A stretch of 60,529 nt of DNA from Fructobacillus sp. EFB-N1 (GCF_001038455.1 NZ_LDUY01000012.1:1-60529); one strand, 5' to 3'. Shown: positions 26,239-35,235, counted from the stretch's first letter. The notes: generated by a model from the letters alone, not told the origin. Program-made: numbers and translations.

Positions 26239-26745
26239 ATGGCAAAGAAGAAAAAAGATAAAAAAACATTACCCGAACAAGTCCTCGACAAGCACGGCGT
26301 GTCCTATGAGCCACTTGAACTAAACGCATTGGACTTAAGTGAAGAAGAGATTGCGACTAAGATGAATGAATTGGGCATTCAACAATCCGACATCTTTAAG
26401 ACGCTGGCCGTCAAAGGTGACAAAACCGGTCCTTTGATTGCGGTTGTTCCCCTCACCAAACGCCTAGATATGAAGAAATTGGCTGCGGTTTCTGGGAACA
26501 AAAAGACCCATATGTTGCCACTCAAGGAACTAGTGGCTACCACCGGCTATGTTCACGGTGCCAACAACCCCGTTGGTATTTGGCAGAACCACGGCTTTCC
26601 CATCTACTTCGCCAAGGAAGCAGAGACAGCTGATTACTTCCTGGTTTCGGCCGGTGAACTCGGTCGCTCCGATAAGTTAAATCCCAAAGAGTTGGCGGCG
26701 ATGATTAACGCCCCCTTCGCCGATTTAACCGAAACGGAATCATAA
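26239..26745 (+). CDS. ybaK: Cys-tRNA(Pro)/Cys-tRNA(Cys) deacylase
   Basis: Trans-editing enzyme that removes cysteine wrongly loaded on tRNA-Pro. The 168 residues start with a lysine-rich tail and then the YbaK/EbsC fold, with the KTLAVKGD strand carrying the conserved Lys and the GANNPVGIW and FLVSAGELGRSDKLNP motifs. The mRNA is probably leaderless. It is transcribed divergently from gntR and ends at a terminator shared with dnaB. Confidence 0.92.
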   Translation: MAKKKKDKKTLPEQVLDKHGVSYEPLELNALDLSEEEIATKMNELGIQQSDIFKTLAVKGDKTGPLIAVVPLTKRLDMKKLAAVSGNKKTHMLPLKELVATTGYVHGANNPVGIWQNHGFPIYFAKEAETADYFLVSAGELGRSDKLNPKELAAMINAPFADLTETES

Positions 26746-26764
26746 AACAATTTTCAACAACAAG

Positions 26765-26805
26765 CAAAAGGCAGCACATCTATTTTGAATGTGCTGCCTT
26801 TTGCT
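26765..26805. terminator. Bidirectional terminator between ybaK and dnaB
   Basis: AAAAGGCAGCACAT pairs with ATGTGCTGCCTTTT around TCTATTTTGA, between convergent genes. Confidence 0.9.
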
Positions 26806-26818
26806 TTTATTTGATTAT

Positions 26819-28303
26819 TTACCAGCCTTGCGACATATCAGGAATTGGGCCAAAGCCCGATTGCTCCTGACGATAAGTACCGGCCATGTTCGAGAATTTA
26901 AAAGTTGGCTTGTTAAACATCAACTCCGCCTTCCCTCTAGCCCCGGCACGGTTCTTTTCAACAAGGACTTCAATTGGGACAACCGTTTCCTCTTCGACTT
27001 GGTTGCCACCCTCATCATCGTCCTCACCTGCTCGGTTGGGATGGTAGTCATCCCGGTACAAAAAGGCCACGATATCAGCATCCTGCTCAATCGAACCGGA
27101 TTCACGCAAATCCGAAAGAATTGGCCGTTGGTCTTGACGCTGCTCAACGCCACGCGAAAGCTGAGCCAAGGCAATAATCGGCGTATGCAATTCCTTCGCC
27201 AACTTTTTAATCGAACGAGAAACTTCAGAAACGGCCTGCTGGCGACTTTCACTATTGGCAGACTCAATCAAACCCAAGTAGTCAATCATCACCAACCCTA
27301 GTGGATGGGGATTTTCATCCCGTTCTTCTTCTGGCATGCGCCCCACAACCTCGCGCTCTAATTTACGCAACTTGGCCGAAATTTGCGCCATCCGAATTCC
27401 TGGCGTGTCATCCATATAAATCTGCATGTTCGCCAACGATTGAACGGCTAAGGTTAATGCAGCCCAATCCTCTTCTTGCATATCACCAGTGGTCAATTTA
27501 TTAGAATCAATTCCACCTTCTGCAGCGACTAATCGAGTTACCAAATCAACAGCACCCATTTCCAAAGAGAAAATCACAACAGGCTTCTTCTCAGTTTTGG
27601 CTGCGTTTTTGGCAATGTTCAAGACGAAAGCCGTCTTTCCAACGGCCGGACGGGCACCAATGACAATCATTTGGTCTTCACGAAAACCGTGTGTTAACTC
27701 ATCTAATTGGTCATAGCCCGAGGCGATGCCGATGACCTTACTATCGCTTTCGCTGGCTGCCTGCAAATTTTCTTGGAATTCATTCAAAACGTCCTTAATC
27801 CGGCGCAAATCATCATCGCCCTGAATTTGGGCCAAACGGTCGAGCTGACGGCCGAGGTCCTCGAGTAATTCACTCGATGGTTCGGACCCGTCATAGGCCA
27901 ACGTCATCGATTCTGTTAACGTTTGAATCAATCGCCGCAAAATCGCTTTTTCATGGACGATTTGTGCATAAAATTTTAAGTTTGAAGCAGATGCTGAAGC
28001 CTGTGAAATTTCAACCAAGTAGTTGACCCCGCCAACATTTTCCAACTGGCCCATGGCATTCAACTTGTCTTGCAGGGTCAACATATCAACAGGTCGTTCT
28101 TCTTCAACCAGCAGTTGCATGGCTTTAAAAATTTCTTGGTGCTTTTGCCGATAAAAATCGCTTGGGTCAAGGACGGCTTCCGCCGCGACAACGGCTGCCT
28201 CTGATTGAACATCAAAGAAAATAGCACCCAAAACGGCACGTTCTGCCGCTTCATCATTGGGTGCTTGTCGATATTCATTGCCCATTACTGAAACATCAGC
28301 CAT
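26819..28303 (-). CDS. dnaB: Replicative DNA helicase
   Basis: Hexameric helicase unwinding DNA at the replication fork (DnaC in Bacillus naming). The 494 residues have an N-terminal domain with DEAAERAVLGAI, Walker A GARPAVGKTAF near 211, Walker B VMIDYLGLI, and the C-terminal VEKNRAGARG motif. No intein is present. The ATG is two bases after the rplI stop, with GAGGG inside rplI, so the two are translationally coupled, an arrangement common in Firmicutes. Confidence 0.97.
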   Translation of the reverse strand: MADVSVMGNEYRQAPNDEAAERAVLGAIFFDVQSEAAVVAAEAVLDPSDFYRQKHQEIFKAMQLLVEEERPVDMLTLQDKLNAMGQLENVGGVNYLVEISQASASASNLKFYAQIVHEKAILRRLIQTLTESMTLAYDGSEPSSELLEDLGRQLDRLAQIQGDDDLRRIKDVLNEFQENLQAASESDSKVIGIASGYDQLDELTHGFREDQMIVIGARPAVGKTAFVLNIAKNAAKTEKKPVVIFSLEMGAVDLVTRLVAAEGGIDSNKLTTGDMQEEDWAALTLAVQSLANMQIYMDDTPGIRMAQISAKLRKLEREVVGRMPEEERDENPHPLGLVMIDYLGLIESANSESRQQAVSEVSRSIKKLAKELHTPIIALAQLSRGVEQRQDQRPILSDLRESGSIEQDADIVAFLYRDDYHPNRAGEDDDEGGNQVEEETVVPIEVLVEKNRAGARGKAELMFNKPTFKFSNMAGTYRQEQSGFGPIPDMSQGW

Positions 28304-28304
28304 T

Positions 28305-28757
28305 TTAGCCCTCGCTAACGTGCACTCGGAGGTCGGCCATCACATCGCGGTGCAACTTAACAGGAACTGTGGTGAAGCCCATTGCGTGAATTGGCTGATT
28401 TAAGAGTAGCTTCCGCTTATCGATTTTGACCTTGTATTGGTCAGACAAAGCAGCCACGATTTGCTTCGTTGAAACAGCTCCAAAGAGACGACCATCCGTA
28501 CCGGCCTTTCCCTTGATTTCGATCACTGTCTTTTCGTTTTCTAGCTTTTCCTTCAACTGCTTGGCTTCAGCCAATTCTTCAGCCGCCAACTTCTCTTCGG
28601 CCTTCTGCCGACCCTTGACTGCCCCGAGGTTTTTCCCAGTTGCTGGTTCTGCTTTTTTATTCTTGATTAAGAAGTTGTTGGCGTAACCATCCGGAACGTC
28701 CTTCACTTCGCCCTTCTTACCACGACCCTTAACATCTTCCAAAAATACAACTTTCAT
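28305..28757 (-). CDS. rplI: Ribosomal protein L9
   Basis: Large-subunit protein binding 23S rRNA near the L1 stalk. The 150 residues show the N-terminal [21 protein letters not shown], the long central helix (about 45-80) and the C-terminal domain ending in RVHVSEG. The start ATG 28757 follows GGAGG. It lies between gdpP and dnaB, the usual gdpP-rplI-dnaB order. Confidence 0.97.
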   Translation of the reverse strand: MKVVFLEDVKGRGKKGEVKDVPDGYANNFLIKNKKAEPATGKNLGAVKGRQKAEEKLAAEELAEAKQLKEKLENEKTVIEIKGKAGTDGRLFGAVSTKQIVAALSDQYKVKIDKRKLLLNQPIHAMGFTTVPVKLHRDVMADLRVHVSEG

Positions 28758-28840
28758 CTTTGCCTCCTTTTGGGCTTGTTCATCACGAGCCAAATACTTT
28801 GTTTTATCTTACTGATTTTATGACAACATTGTCAAAAGTT

Positions 28841-30874
28841 TTATTCAGCTTCTTCCGCTTCTTGACTGGCAATTGCTTGCAAAAGCTGGTCAGCAGCCTC
28901 GTCTGTCGTCACGTCAGACATTTGCGTGGCCGCATTGGACAAATGGCCGCCACCACCAAGGTCTTCCATAATTGTTTGCACGTTGAAATCGCCGTTTGAC
29001 CGGGCTGAAATCCCAACCCGACCGTCATCACGCTTTGTGAGCACAAAGGAAGCCTTGACGCCCTCAACCTGAAGCAGTTCATCGGCTGCCTGGGCCGCAA
29101 TCACGCTTTGGTAGACGGTATCGTTATCGCCAACCGCAATCGCTGAATGATTGTTAATCTCAGCTAAGTGAATCAATTCTGCTCGGGCCTTAAAGTCCGA
29201 GAACTTTTCCTTTAAGAAGGACTGGAGTAACTCATTATCGGCGCCATTGGCCCGCAAATACGAAGCCGCATCAAAGGTTCTTGATCCCGTCCGCAAAACA
29301 AAGTTTTTCGTATCAACTTGAATCCCGCCAAGCATGGCAGTGGCTTCGAGTCCGGTAATTGGTGCACCCTTTTGGTTCTGGTACTGCAACAATTCCGTTA
29401 CCAACTCTGACGTTGATGAAGCATATGGTTCGATATAAGTCAGCATTGGCTTATCCGGCAGGCCATTTTCAGCCAAACGGTGGTGATCAATAACCACAAC
29501 CCGATCCTTCAAGTCCTTCAACAAATCAGGTGCGCCATCCAAGGCCTCCTTGGCATGGTCAACCAAAATCAGCAATGACTTCTCCGTTGCTAAATCAAGC
29601 GCCTCTTTTTCGCTAATAATCGAAGCACCGAGGTCAACACCAGGCTCCCCCTCGCCCATCTGATCTGCTCGGACGGTCGCCAAGAGCGATTGGATATCTG
29701 AAAAAATTTCGTCCTCATTAACAACCACAAAGGCCTTCTTGCCCCGTGTTTGGCTAAAGCGCCATAGACCCATTGCCGAACCAACGGCATCCATATCTGG
29801 CCTCTGATGGCCGACCACAAAGACTTGGTCGGATTGATCCATCAATTCGGCAATGGTTTGTGAAATCACCCGGGCCCGGACACGCGTCCGCTTTTCCATC
29901 GGATTCGTTGTTCCACCATAGAAGCGGGCTGGCATGTCTTCTGCCTTCACAACCACTTGATCACCACCACGACCCAATGCCAAGTCCAAGTTTGTTTGCG
30001 CTAATTGAACCAAAGAATTGATGTCTTGTTCCCCATAGGCGATTCCCATCGAAAGCGTCAGGGGTGAATTCTGCTGGGCCGTTGCTTCACGGACAGTCTT
30101 AACCACCGAGAATTTCTCGTCTTCGGCCTTAGCCAAGTCACGTTGGTAACCCATCAAGAGGTAAGTTACTGGTGACAAACGGCGGACGTACAAATGGTAC
30201 TTTTTAGCCCAATCCGTCAACTGTCCAGTCACATAAGTCCGCAACTTCGACGTCTCAGAATCAGGCATTCCTTCTGTCACTTCTTCATAGTTATCAACCG
30301 AAACCAATCCGGTGACCAGCCTGTGATCAGCTAAGTCGCGGTTTAAGGCTTCATTTTGGCTCACATCTAAGAGGTAAATAACGCCCAACTGTTCCTGATA
30401 AGCCATGTCAAAGGATCGGTCAAGCCAGGAGAAACGGTTAACCTTATCATCAGCATAATTTTTCACAGCAAAGGCTAGATCCCCATCTGCCTCCGACAGG
30501 CTTTCGCCAATTAAATCTTGGTCAGCCAATAAGTTTTGGAGGTAGGGATTCACCCAGACAATCCGGTCCCCTTTACCCAAAAGAATAATCCCCATCGGCA
30601 TTTCTAAAATGGCCTCTTGTTGGCCTAATTTAACGCGGTAGGTCAACTCCTCTAAGTAGGACTCATTTGATTGACCTGCCTGGATTAATCCTTTGAGCAT
30701 GGTAGCAAAAAAAGCCACCAAGAGCACAAACCAAACTAACCCTAAGATCCAACTAGTCAAAAGTGCCAAAATCAAAGAAACAAAGGCCACAATAAACATG
30801 CCAATCGTTCCTGTCATAAAGGTTTTATTTTGTTGAAAGCGGGACAACACCCGCAGCTTCGAAAATGTTTTCAT
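28841..30874 (-). CDS. gdpP: Cyclic-di-AMP phosphodiesterase GdpP
   Basis: Degrades c-di-AMP and so sets turgor, potassium and cell-wall balance. The 677 residues comprise two N-terminal membrane helices (about 20-62), a PAS domain (about 85-150), a degenerate GGDEF domain (about 170-300) and the DHH/DHHA1 domain. The last has GHQRPDMDAVGSA, VIDHH near 430 and GGGGHLSNAATQ, carrying the manganese ligands. In the second metal motif it reads VDHAKE where Bacillus has VDTH, but the Asp is kept. An extended -10 TGG-TAAAAT lies about 50 bases upstream. Confidence 0.95.
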   Translation of the reverse strand: MKTFSKLRVLSRFQQNKTFMTGTIGMFIVAFVSLILALLTSWILGLVWFVLLVAFFATMLKGLIQAGQSNESYLEELTYRVKLGQQEAILEMPMGIILLGKGDRIVWVNPYLQNLLADQDLIGESLSEADGDLAFAVKNYADDKVNRFSWLDRSFDMAYQEQLGVIYLLDVSQNEALNRDLADHRLVTGLVSVDNYEEVTEGMPDSETSKLRTYVTGQLTDWAKKYHLYVRRLSPVTYLLMGYQRDLAKAEDEKFSVVKTVREATAQQNSPLTLSMGIAYGEQDINSLVQLAQTNLDLALGRGGDQVVVKAEDMPARFYGGTTNPMEKRTRVRARVISQTIAELMDQSDQVFVVGHQRPDMDAVGSAMGLWRFSQTRGKKAFVVVNEDEIFSDIQSLLATVRADQMGEGEPGVDLGASIISEKEALDLATEKSLLILVDHAKEALDGAPDLLKDLKDRVVVIDHHRLAENGLPDKPMLTYIEPYASSTSELVTELLQYQNQKGAPITGLEATAMLGGIQVDTKNFVLRTGSRTFDAASYLRANGADNELLQSFLKEKFSDFKARAELIHLAEINNHSAIAVGDNDTVYQSVIAAQAADELLQVEGVKASFVLTKRDDGRVGISARSNGDFNVQTIMEDLGGGGHLSNAATQMSDVTTDEAADQLLQAIASQEAEEAE

Positions 30875-30969
30875 GAAGGCCTCAACTATTCTTTGCTTAC
30901 ATACTTACCTAACATTTTACCATACGAACAAAAGACTGTTGAAAAGTAAGCTAACCAGCTAACCAAAAG

Positions 30970-31050
30970 AAAAAAGTCAGACCGACTCTGGCATATACCG
31001 CAAAAGTGATAATCCTTTTTGAGCATACGACCATCAAAGGGCTGACTTTT
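30970..31050 (-). ncRNA. Candidate structured RNA downstream of rpsR
   Basis: On the minus strand an 81-base segment can form one long interrupted hairpin. AAAAGTCAG pairs with CTGACTTTT at the base, then GGTCGTAT with ATATGCC, then AAAAG with CTTTT near the tip, and the whole is followed by a T-run. It lies after the rpsR terminator and before gdpP. It could be a small RNA, a processed 3' end or a large terminator. No known family was recognised. Confidence 0.4.
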
Positions 31051-31057
31051 AGAACAA

Positions 31058-31085
31058 AAAAACCAAGACAATTGTCTTGGTTTTC
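31058..31085 (-). terminator. rpsF-ssb-rpsR terminator
   Basis: AAAACCAAGACAATTGTCTTGGTTTT is a near-perfect palindrome followed by Ts on the minus strand. Confidence 0.85.
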
Positions 31086-31093
31086 CTTGCACA

Positions 31094-31357
31094 TTAGTCT
31101 TCAGTGACGAATGGCAACAAGGCCATGATACGAGCACGCTTGATAGCGGCCGTAACCTTGCGTTGGTTCTTTGCTGAAGTTCCAGTCACACGACGTGGCA
31201 AAATCTTACCGCGTTCTGAGATGAAACGTTCCAACAATTCTGTATCCTTGTAATCCACGTATTCGATGTGGTTGGCTGCAATAAAGTCAACCTTACGACG
31301 ACGGCGTGGTCCACCTTGTGGGCGACGACGTTGTGGACGTGCGTTTTGTTCAGGCAT
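31094..31357 (-). CDS. rpsR: Ribosomal protein S18
   Basis: Small-subunit protein that pairs with S6. The 87 residues have a basic N-terminal tail ([13 protein letters not shown]) and the core [36 protein letters not shown]. It is the third gene of rpsF-ssb-rpsR, 30 bases after ssb. Confidence 0.98.
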   Translation of the reverse strand: MPEQNARPQRRRPQGGPRRRRKVDFIAANHIEYVDYKDTELLERFISERGKILPRRVTGTSAKNQRKVTAAIKRARIMALLPFVTED

Positions 31358-31387
31358 AATCTGTCTCCTTTCAAATGAGATGTAAAG

Positions 31388-31912
31388 TTAAAATGGTAGG
31401 TCATCATCAGAAATATCAATTTCTGAATTATTGTTGGCCGCAAAGGGATTTGCCCCCTGCTGGTTACCACTTTGTTGGTTGTTATTTTGATTTGCGGATG
31501 CAAATGGATCAGCGTTACCAAAGTCCTGGCTATTGCCAGAGAAGTCTTGGCCTTGACCAGACCCATTTTGGGCCCGACGGCGTTCACTTTCAGCCTTTGA
31601 TTCAAGTAGTGAGAAGTTATCAACGACAACTTCTGTTACATAAACACGTTGCCCGGCATTATTTTCATAATTACGCGTTTGCAACCGACCTTCGATTGCC
31701 ACCAAAGCCCCTTTACCAGTAAAGTTGGCAAAGTTTTCAGCTGATTTTCGCCAGATAACGGCGTTGATAAAATCAGCTTCACGGTCTCCATTGGCATTGG
31801 TAAAGTTCCGATTCACGGCAAGTGAAAAGGAGCCAACCGCTACACCAGATTGGGTATAGCGCAATTCCACGTCACGGGTTAACCGTCCAATTAAAACAAC
31901 TCGATTAATCAT
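31388..31912 (-). CDS. ssb: Single-stranded DNA-binding protein
   Basis: Binds single-stranded DNA in replication and repair. The 174 residues have an OB fold (1 to about 105) beginning [20 protein letters not shown], a Gln/Asn/Gly-rich linker and the acidic tip DISDDDLPF that recruits partner proteins. It carries an inverted octamer pair (CTGATTTT 31741, AAAATCAG about 31770). Confidence 0.98.
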   Translation of the reverse strand: MINRVVLIGRLTRDVELRYTQSGVAVGSFSLAVNRNFTNANGDREADFINAVIWRKSAENFANFTGKGALVAIEGRLQTRNYENNAGQRVYVTEVVVDNFSLLESKAESERRRAQNGSGQGQDFSGNSQDFGNADPFASANQNNNQQSGNQQGANPFAANNNSEIDISDDDLPF

Positions 31913-31943
31913 CTTTTAGGTCCTTTCCCGGTGGAATTGTGTC

Positions 31944-32240
31944 TTATTCAGCGTCGCGCTTGACGATCATTTGACGCAAGATGTCAGATGAAATCTTAGC
32001 CAAACGGTCAAATTCAGTTACTGCTTCGTCTGATGCAGCGTTGAAGTTGACGACATGGTAAGTACCTTCACGGTAACCAGCGATTTCGTAAGCGAAACGA
32101 CGGTTAGACCAGTCAGCTGACTTGATAATTTCCGCACCGTTGTCAGCCAAGATCTTGTCAAAGCGTTCAACGAGCGCCTTTTTTGCATCTGCTTCCATGT
32201 CAGGGCGAATAATGTATGTTAATTCGTATGCTGTAGCCAT
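31944..32240 (-). CDS. rpsF: Ribosomal protein S6
   Basis: Small-subunit protein forming a dimer with S18. The 98 residues begin [15 protein letters not shown] and contain the RRFAYEI and EGTYHVVNF strands. ATG 32240 is chosen over a longer frame because AAGGAGG lies just upstream. It heads the operon and probably regulates it through the structured leader. Confidence 0.98.
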   Translation of the reverse strand: MATAYELTYIIRPDMEADAKKALVERFDKILADNGAEIIKSADWSNRRFAYEIAGYREGTYHVVNFNAASDEAVTEFDRLAKISSDILRQMIVKRDAE

Positions 32241-32261
32241 GTATTTTTCCTCCTTTTGGTC

Positions 32262-32312
32262 TCTGGCAGCCAAACGGCTGCAAGGAGTGCGTGCATTCTT
32301 TGCACTCACATC
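32262..32312 (-). promoter_or_regulatory. rpsF leader hairpins, probable S6:S18 autoregulatory element
   Basis: Two stable hairpins occur on the minus strand: GTGAGTGCA/TGCACGCAC (32309-32287) and GCAGCC-GTTT-GGCTGC (32281-32266), the second holding CCGTTTGG. The S6:S18 leader motif known from many bacteria sits here and has a conserved CCG. The match is by position and short motif only. Confidence 0.5.
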
Positions 32313-32317
32313 CATTT

Positions 32318-32346
32318 ACTATACTAAATCAGGTGCCTTTTTGCAA
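32318..32346 (-). promoter_or_regulatory. rpsF operon promoter
   Basis: TTGCAA (32346-32341) and TATAGT (32323-32318) are 17 bases apart on the minus strand, leaving a leader of about 70 bases. Confidence 0.75.
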
Positions 32347-32385
32347 GCACAACATCGTTTTCCACCGTTAGCTAATTAGACGAAA

Positions 32386-32418
32386 GGAGTCGGCCATTTC
32401 TGACCGACTCCTGATTTT
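32386..32418. terminator. Hairpin between nhaC and rpsF
   Basis: GGAGTCGG pairs with CCGACTCC. The plus-strand side is followed by TGATTTTTA, which is also a CTGATTTT octamer copy. On the nhaC strand the T-run is poor (TTTCG), so termination there may be weak. Confidence 0.6.
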
Positions 32419-32435
32419 TATATCGAGTAAATAAC

Positions 32436-33809
32436 TTATTTGGCTACTTCGTCTTGGGAAGCCTGACGCAATCCGATTCCGGTCAAAGCCGAAAGCAATG
32501 AAAAGACAGGTGAGAACAAGGCTAAGAAGGTAAAGGGCACGAAGGACAAGACTGGCACGTGAAGCGTCTGGCTTGCAAAGGCCCCGGCAACACCCCATGG
32601 GACCAGGTAGTTAGCAATCGCTCCCGAATCTTCCATAGCCCGCGACAACGCTAATGGTGACAAACCAAAGCGCTTATAGTCTTCCTTAAAAATTTGTCCA
32701 GGCAACATCACTGAAAGATACTGTTCACCCACTAAGAAGTTCGTAGCAATCCCCGTCAACAAGGTTGCAAAGACGATGGACTTCTGACTCTTCAGGTACG
32801 AAACAATTGGGTTCATCACTGCTCGTAAAATACCAAGGTTTGATAAGAGACCACCCAAGGCCAAAGCCAACATGATCAACATGATGGTTTCCATCATTGC
32901 CGTCATCCCGCCACGGTCCAACAAGGCGACCAGCGTCGCATTCGTTGATGACGTCTTGTAACCGTTAACCACCAAGTTCGCCCAGGCCTTCAAAGAGTGT
33001 CCGGACAACAAGTAATAAGCCGTGTTGACTACCACATTAATCAACAATGATGGAATGGCCGGAATCTTAGCCAAGGCCGAAATTAGAATCAAGGCAATTG
33101 GCACGATCGCCCACCAGGTTGGCTGAATCAACTGCGTGACCGCTGCCGTCTTGACGCTAACCCCACCTGTATGGTGGGCCGAAAAGCCAAAGACAAAGGC
33201 TAAAATCAGCGTAACTACCATGGCCGGCAAGGTTGTCCACATCAAATTTTTCAAGTGAGCAAAGAGATCAGTACCAGAAACGGCGGCCGCCAAGTTAGTC
33301 GAGTCTGCCAATGGTGAGCTCTTATCCCCGAAGATAGCACCGGAAATAATCATCCCCGCTACCAAGGCTGGGTTAAAGCCAAGGGTTGTTCCAACACCCA
33401 TCAAGGCCACCCCGACCGTTGACATCGTCGTAAAGGCAGAACCAATCATCGTTCCAACCAACGCAGAGGTTAACAGCGCCGTTGGCAAGAACCAAGCTGG
33501 GTTAATCAGCTTAAAGCCCAACCAAATCATGGTTGGAATCACACCCGTCCCCAACCAAAGGGCAATCATTGAGCCAATCAGCAAGAACAAGAACAAAGGC
33601 GCAATCCCGGCCTCAATTCCCTTAATCAAGGCCGCCTGCGCGTCCTGAAAAGTGACACCCGCGAGACGCATCACCAAGATAATCCAAGCAATGGCGACCA
33701 ACAAGGGTGCAATTGGCGCAAGACCAAGGCCAATAATGCCCCCAGCCAAAATAAAAATGACACCGGCCAGAAGGCCAACTGCCAATTTACGGTTTACTTC
33801 ACGTTGCAT
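32436..33809 (-). CDS. nhaC: NhaC-family Na+/H+ antiporter
   Basis: Membrane antiporter exchanging sodium, or a small organic anion pair in related MleN proteins, for protons. The 457 residues have about 11-12 membrane segments and the family blocks GSMIALWLGTGVIPTMI, GDKSSPLADSTNLAAA and TNFLVGEQYLSVML. It lies six bases after the MFS gene, with GAAGGAA overlapping that gene's end, so the two form an operon. Malate/lactate exchange is possible for this family, but sodium/proton exchange is the default reading. Confidence 0.88.
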   Translation of the reverse strand: MQREVNRKLAVGLLAGVIFILAGGIIGLGLAPIAPLLVAIAWIILVMRLAGVTFQDAQAALIKGIEAGIAPLFLFLLIGSMIALWLGTGVIPTMIWLGFKLINPAWFLPTALLTSALVGTMIGSAFTTMSTVGVALMGVGTTLGFNPALVAGMIISGAIFGDKSSPLADSTNLAAAVSGTDLFAHLKNLMWTTLPAMVVTLILAFVFGFSAHHTGGVSVKTAAVTQLIQPTWWAIVPIALILISALAKIPAIPSLLINVVVNTAYYLLSGHSLKAWANLVVNGYKTSSTNATLVALLDRGGMTAMMETIMLIMLALALGGLLSNLGILRAVMNPIVSYLKSQKSIVFATLLTGIATNFLVGEQYLSVMLPGQIFKEDYKRFGLSPLALSRAMEDSGAIANYLVPWGVAGAFASQTLHVPVLSFVPFTFLALFSPVFSLLSALTGIGLRQASQDEVAK

Positions 33810-33815
33810 AAAAAA

Positions 33816-35042
33816 CTATTCCTTCTTTTTTCGGGCCACAATCAACAGACCCACATTTGCCACAATCATGGCGATAAATACGGAGAAGAACAGCGGGTTA
33901 AACCAACCATGGTCCAACATAATACCTCCATAAAGAGGCCCAACCATTCGTCCAAGTGAAATCATAATGCTGACAAAGCCTTGTGCCTGACCGGAAACTT
34001 CCTTCGGCGTTAACTGGGCAACCCAGGCTGGCACCTGTGGTGAAGCTAGCATTTCACCCAAAGTCAGTAGCTCAAAGACCAAAACGATTTGCCAGAATTG
34101 GTTCACGAACAGCATTAAAATAAATGATGAGGCAAAGACAAAGCCACCCATAATTACTGAGAGGCGATACGGATGCTTGTTTGCCCAAGTTGAAATTATC
34201 TTTTGAAAAAGGATAATTGTCAAGCCATTTAAGACCCAGAGGTCTGCATAATGACGTGTTGAAATCCCAATCGAGCGCAGATGCGGGGCCATAACGGTCT
34301 CCCACAACATATAAGAAAGATAAATAACAAAGAGGAAGGCTGCCAAAAACCAGAGTAACGGTGACATCTCAAACTTGGCGGGTTCCTTAACCGCTTGCTG
34401 ATTACGCGTTAAGATTGGTTCTGCATGATCTTCGTGACTGATTTCTTCAGCCTGATCATCATCCATGACTGGCGCAATGTCCGTATTGACATTAAAAATG
34501 CTGACCGCAATCCCTGTCAAAATCAGAAAAAGCGTCGCTGCCAAAAGCATTAACCACTGGAAACCGTAGTCAAAAAGATAACCAACGGCTAAGGTCCCAA
34601 TTACCACCCCAACATTGAGGACGATGTACATATTATTAAAAATAATTCGTGTGTTCTTGCCGGTGACAGTCGTTGCATAAGCATTAAGCAACGTGTTAAC
34701 CGAACCAATCCCAAAGGAAGCTGTCATCATCAAAAAGGCAAAGACCGGCCAGCCATTATAGAAGAACAAGGTCACCAAGGAGAAGAAGGCAATTAAGCTG
34801 GCCCCAATCAATGTTGGATACGGTCGCCAACGGTCAAATAGCTTACCAGCAATGTAGGCTCCTAAAATATTCATCAGGGAAGAAAACAAAATGACAACAC
34901 CCGCCATCGTCAAATCTTGTCCCAAAGAAACGGTCATGTGGAGGGTTGTGACGGGCCAAATCATGGCATTACCAGTATTGGCGAATAAATTGGCTGTTAA
35001 GAGCCAGCGTTCTGATAATTTTTTGCTTTGAATGACTTGCAT
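33816..35042 (-). CDS. MFS transporter, probable drug/proton antiporter type
   Basis: The 408 residues have 12 predicted membrane segments, an acidic central loop (about 195-225, rich in D/E/H) and the RWLLTANLFANTGNAMIWPV N-terminus seen in DHA1-like exporters of lactobacilli. The loop-2 motif region is GKLFDRWRPYPTLIG. The substrate cannot be told. AAGGAGGG sits close before the ATG. It is divergent from zwf, with two operator-like repeats in the shared spacer, and is co-transcribed with nhaC. Confidence 0.8.
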   Translation of the reverse strand: MQVIQSKKLSERWLLTANLFANTGNAMIWPVTTLHMTVSLGQDLTMAGVVILFSSLMNILGAYIAGKLFDRWRPYPTLIGASLIAFFSLVTLFFYNGWPVFAFLMMTASFGIGSVNTLLNAYATTVTGKNTRIIFNNMYIVLNVGVVIGTLAVGYLFDYGFQWLMLLAATLFLILTGIAVSIFNVNTDIAPVMDDDQAEEISHEDHAEPILTRNQQAVKEPAKFEMSPLLWFLAAFLFVIYLSYMLWETVMAPHLRSIGISTRHYADLWVLNGLTIILFQKIISTWANKHPYRLSVIMGGFVFASSFILMLFVNQFWQIVLVFELLTLGEMLASPQVPAWVAQLTPKEVSGQAQGFVSIMISLGRMVGPLYGGIMLDHGWFNPLFFSVFIAMIVANVGLLIVARKKKE

Positions 35043-35049
35043 AATCCCT

Positions 35050-35100
35050 CCTTATTATTACATTAGTATAACATGAATGTCCTTTCATACCCGCCTATTT
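35050..35100 (-). promoter_or_regulatory. MFS-nhaC promoter (extended -10)
   Basis: TG-T-TATACT occurs on the minus strand about 25-30 bases before ATG 35042, with no clear -35. Confidence 0.4.
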
Positions 35101-35119
35101 GCCTTTTTTCCCTCAAAAA

Positions 35120-35167
35120 TGTAAGTGCTTACTTTTTTATTTAGAAAAAATATGTAAGTGCTTACTT
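35120..35167. promoter_or_regulatory. Two cre-like operator repeats
   Basis: ATGTAAGTGCTTACTT occurs twice as a direct repeat, with the near-palindrome GTAAG-TG-CTTAC at 35121-35132 and 35154-35165. The copies are 33 bases apart, about three helical turns. The sequence differs from a catabolite-response element (TGWAANCGNTWWCA) at two positions, so a CcpA/LacI-family protein is the likely binder. It lies between the MFS-nhaC operon and zwf. Confidence 0.55.
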
Positions 35168-35235
35168 CTTTTTGGCTCTAAGGGTGAGAGTTTTTTCAAT
35201 TCTGACCTTTTTGTGATTTTTTTGCTCATTTCCGT

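Noticed and set aside
30000-30110. Active GGDEF domain in GdpP
   Set aside because: The GGDEF signature is absent, as usual for GdpP, so no cyclic-di-GMP synthesis is expected.
30886-31137. 83-residue frame on the minus strand between rpsR and gdpP
   Set aside because: It runs through the end of rpsR, a terminator and a long hairpin, and has no ribosome binding site or recognisable domain.
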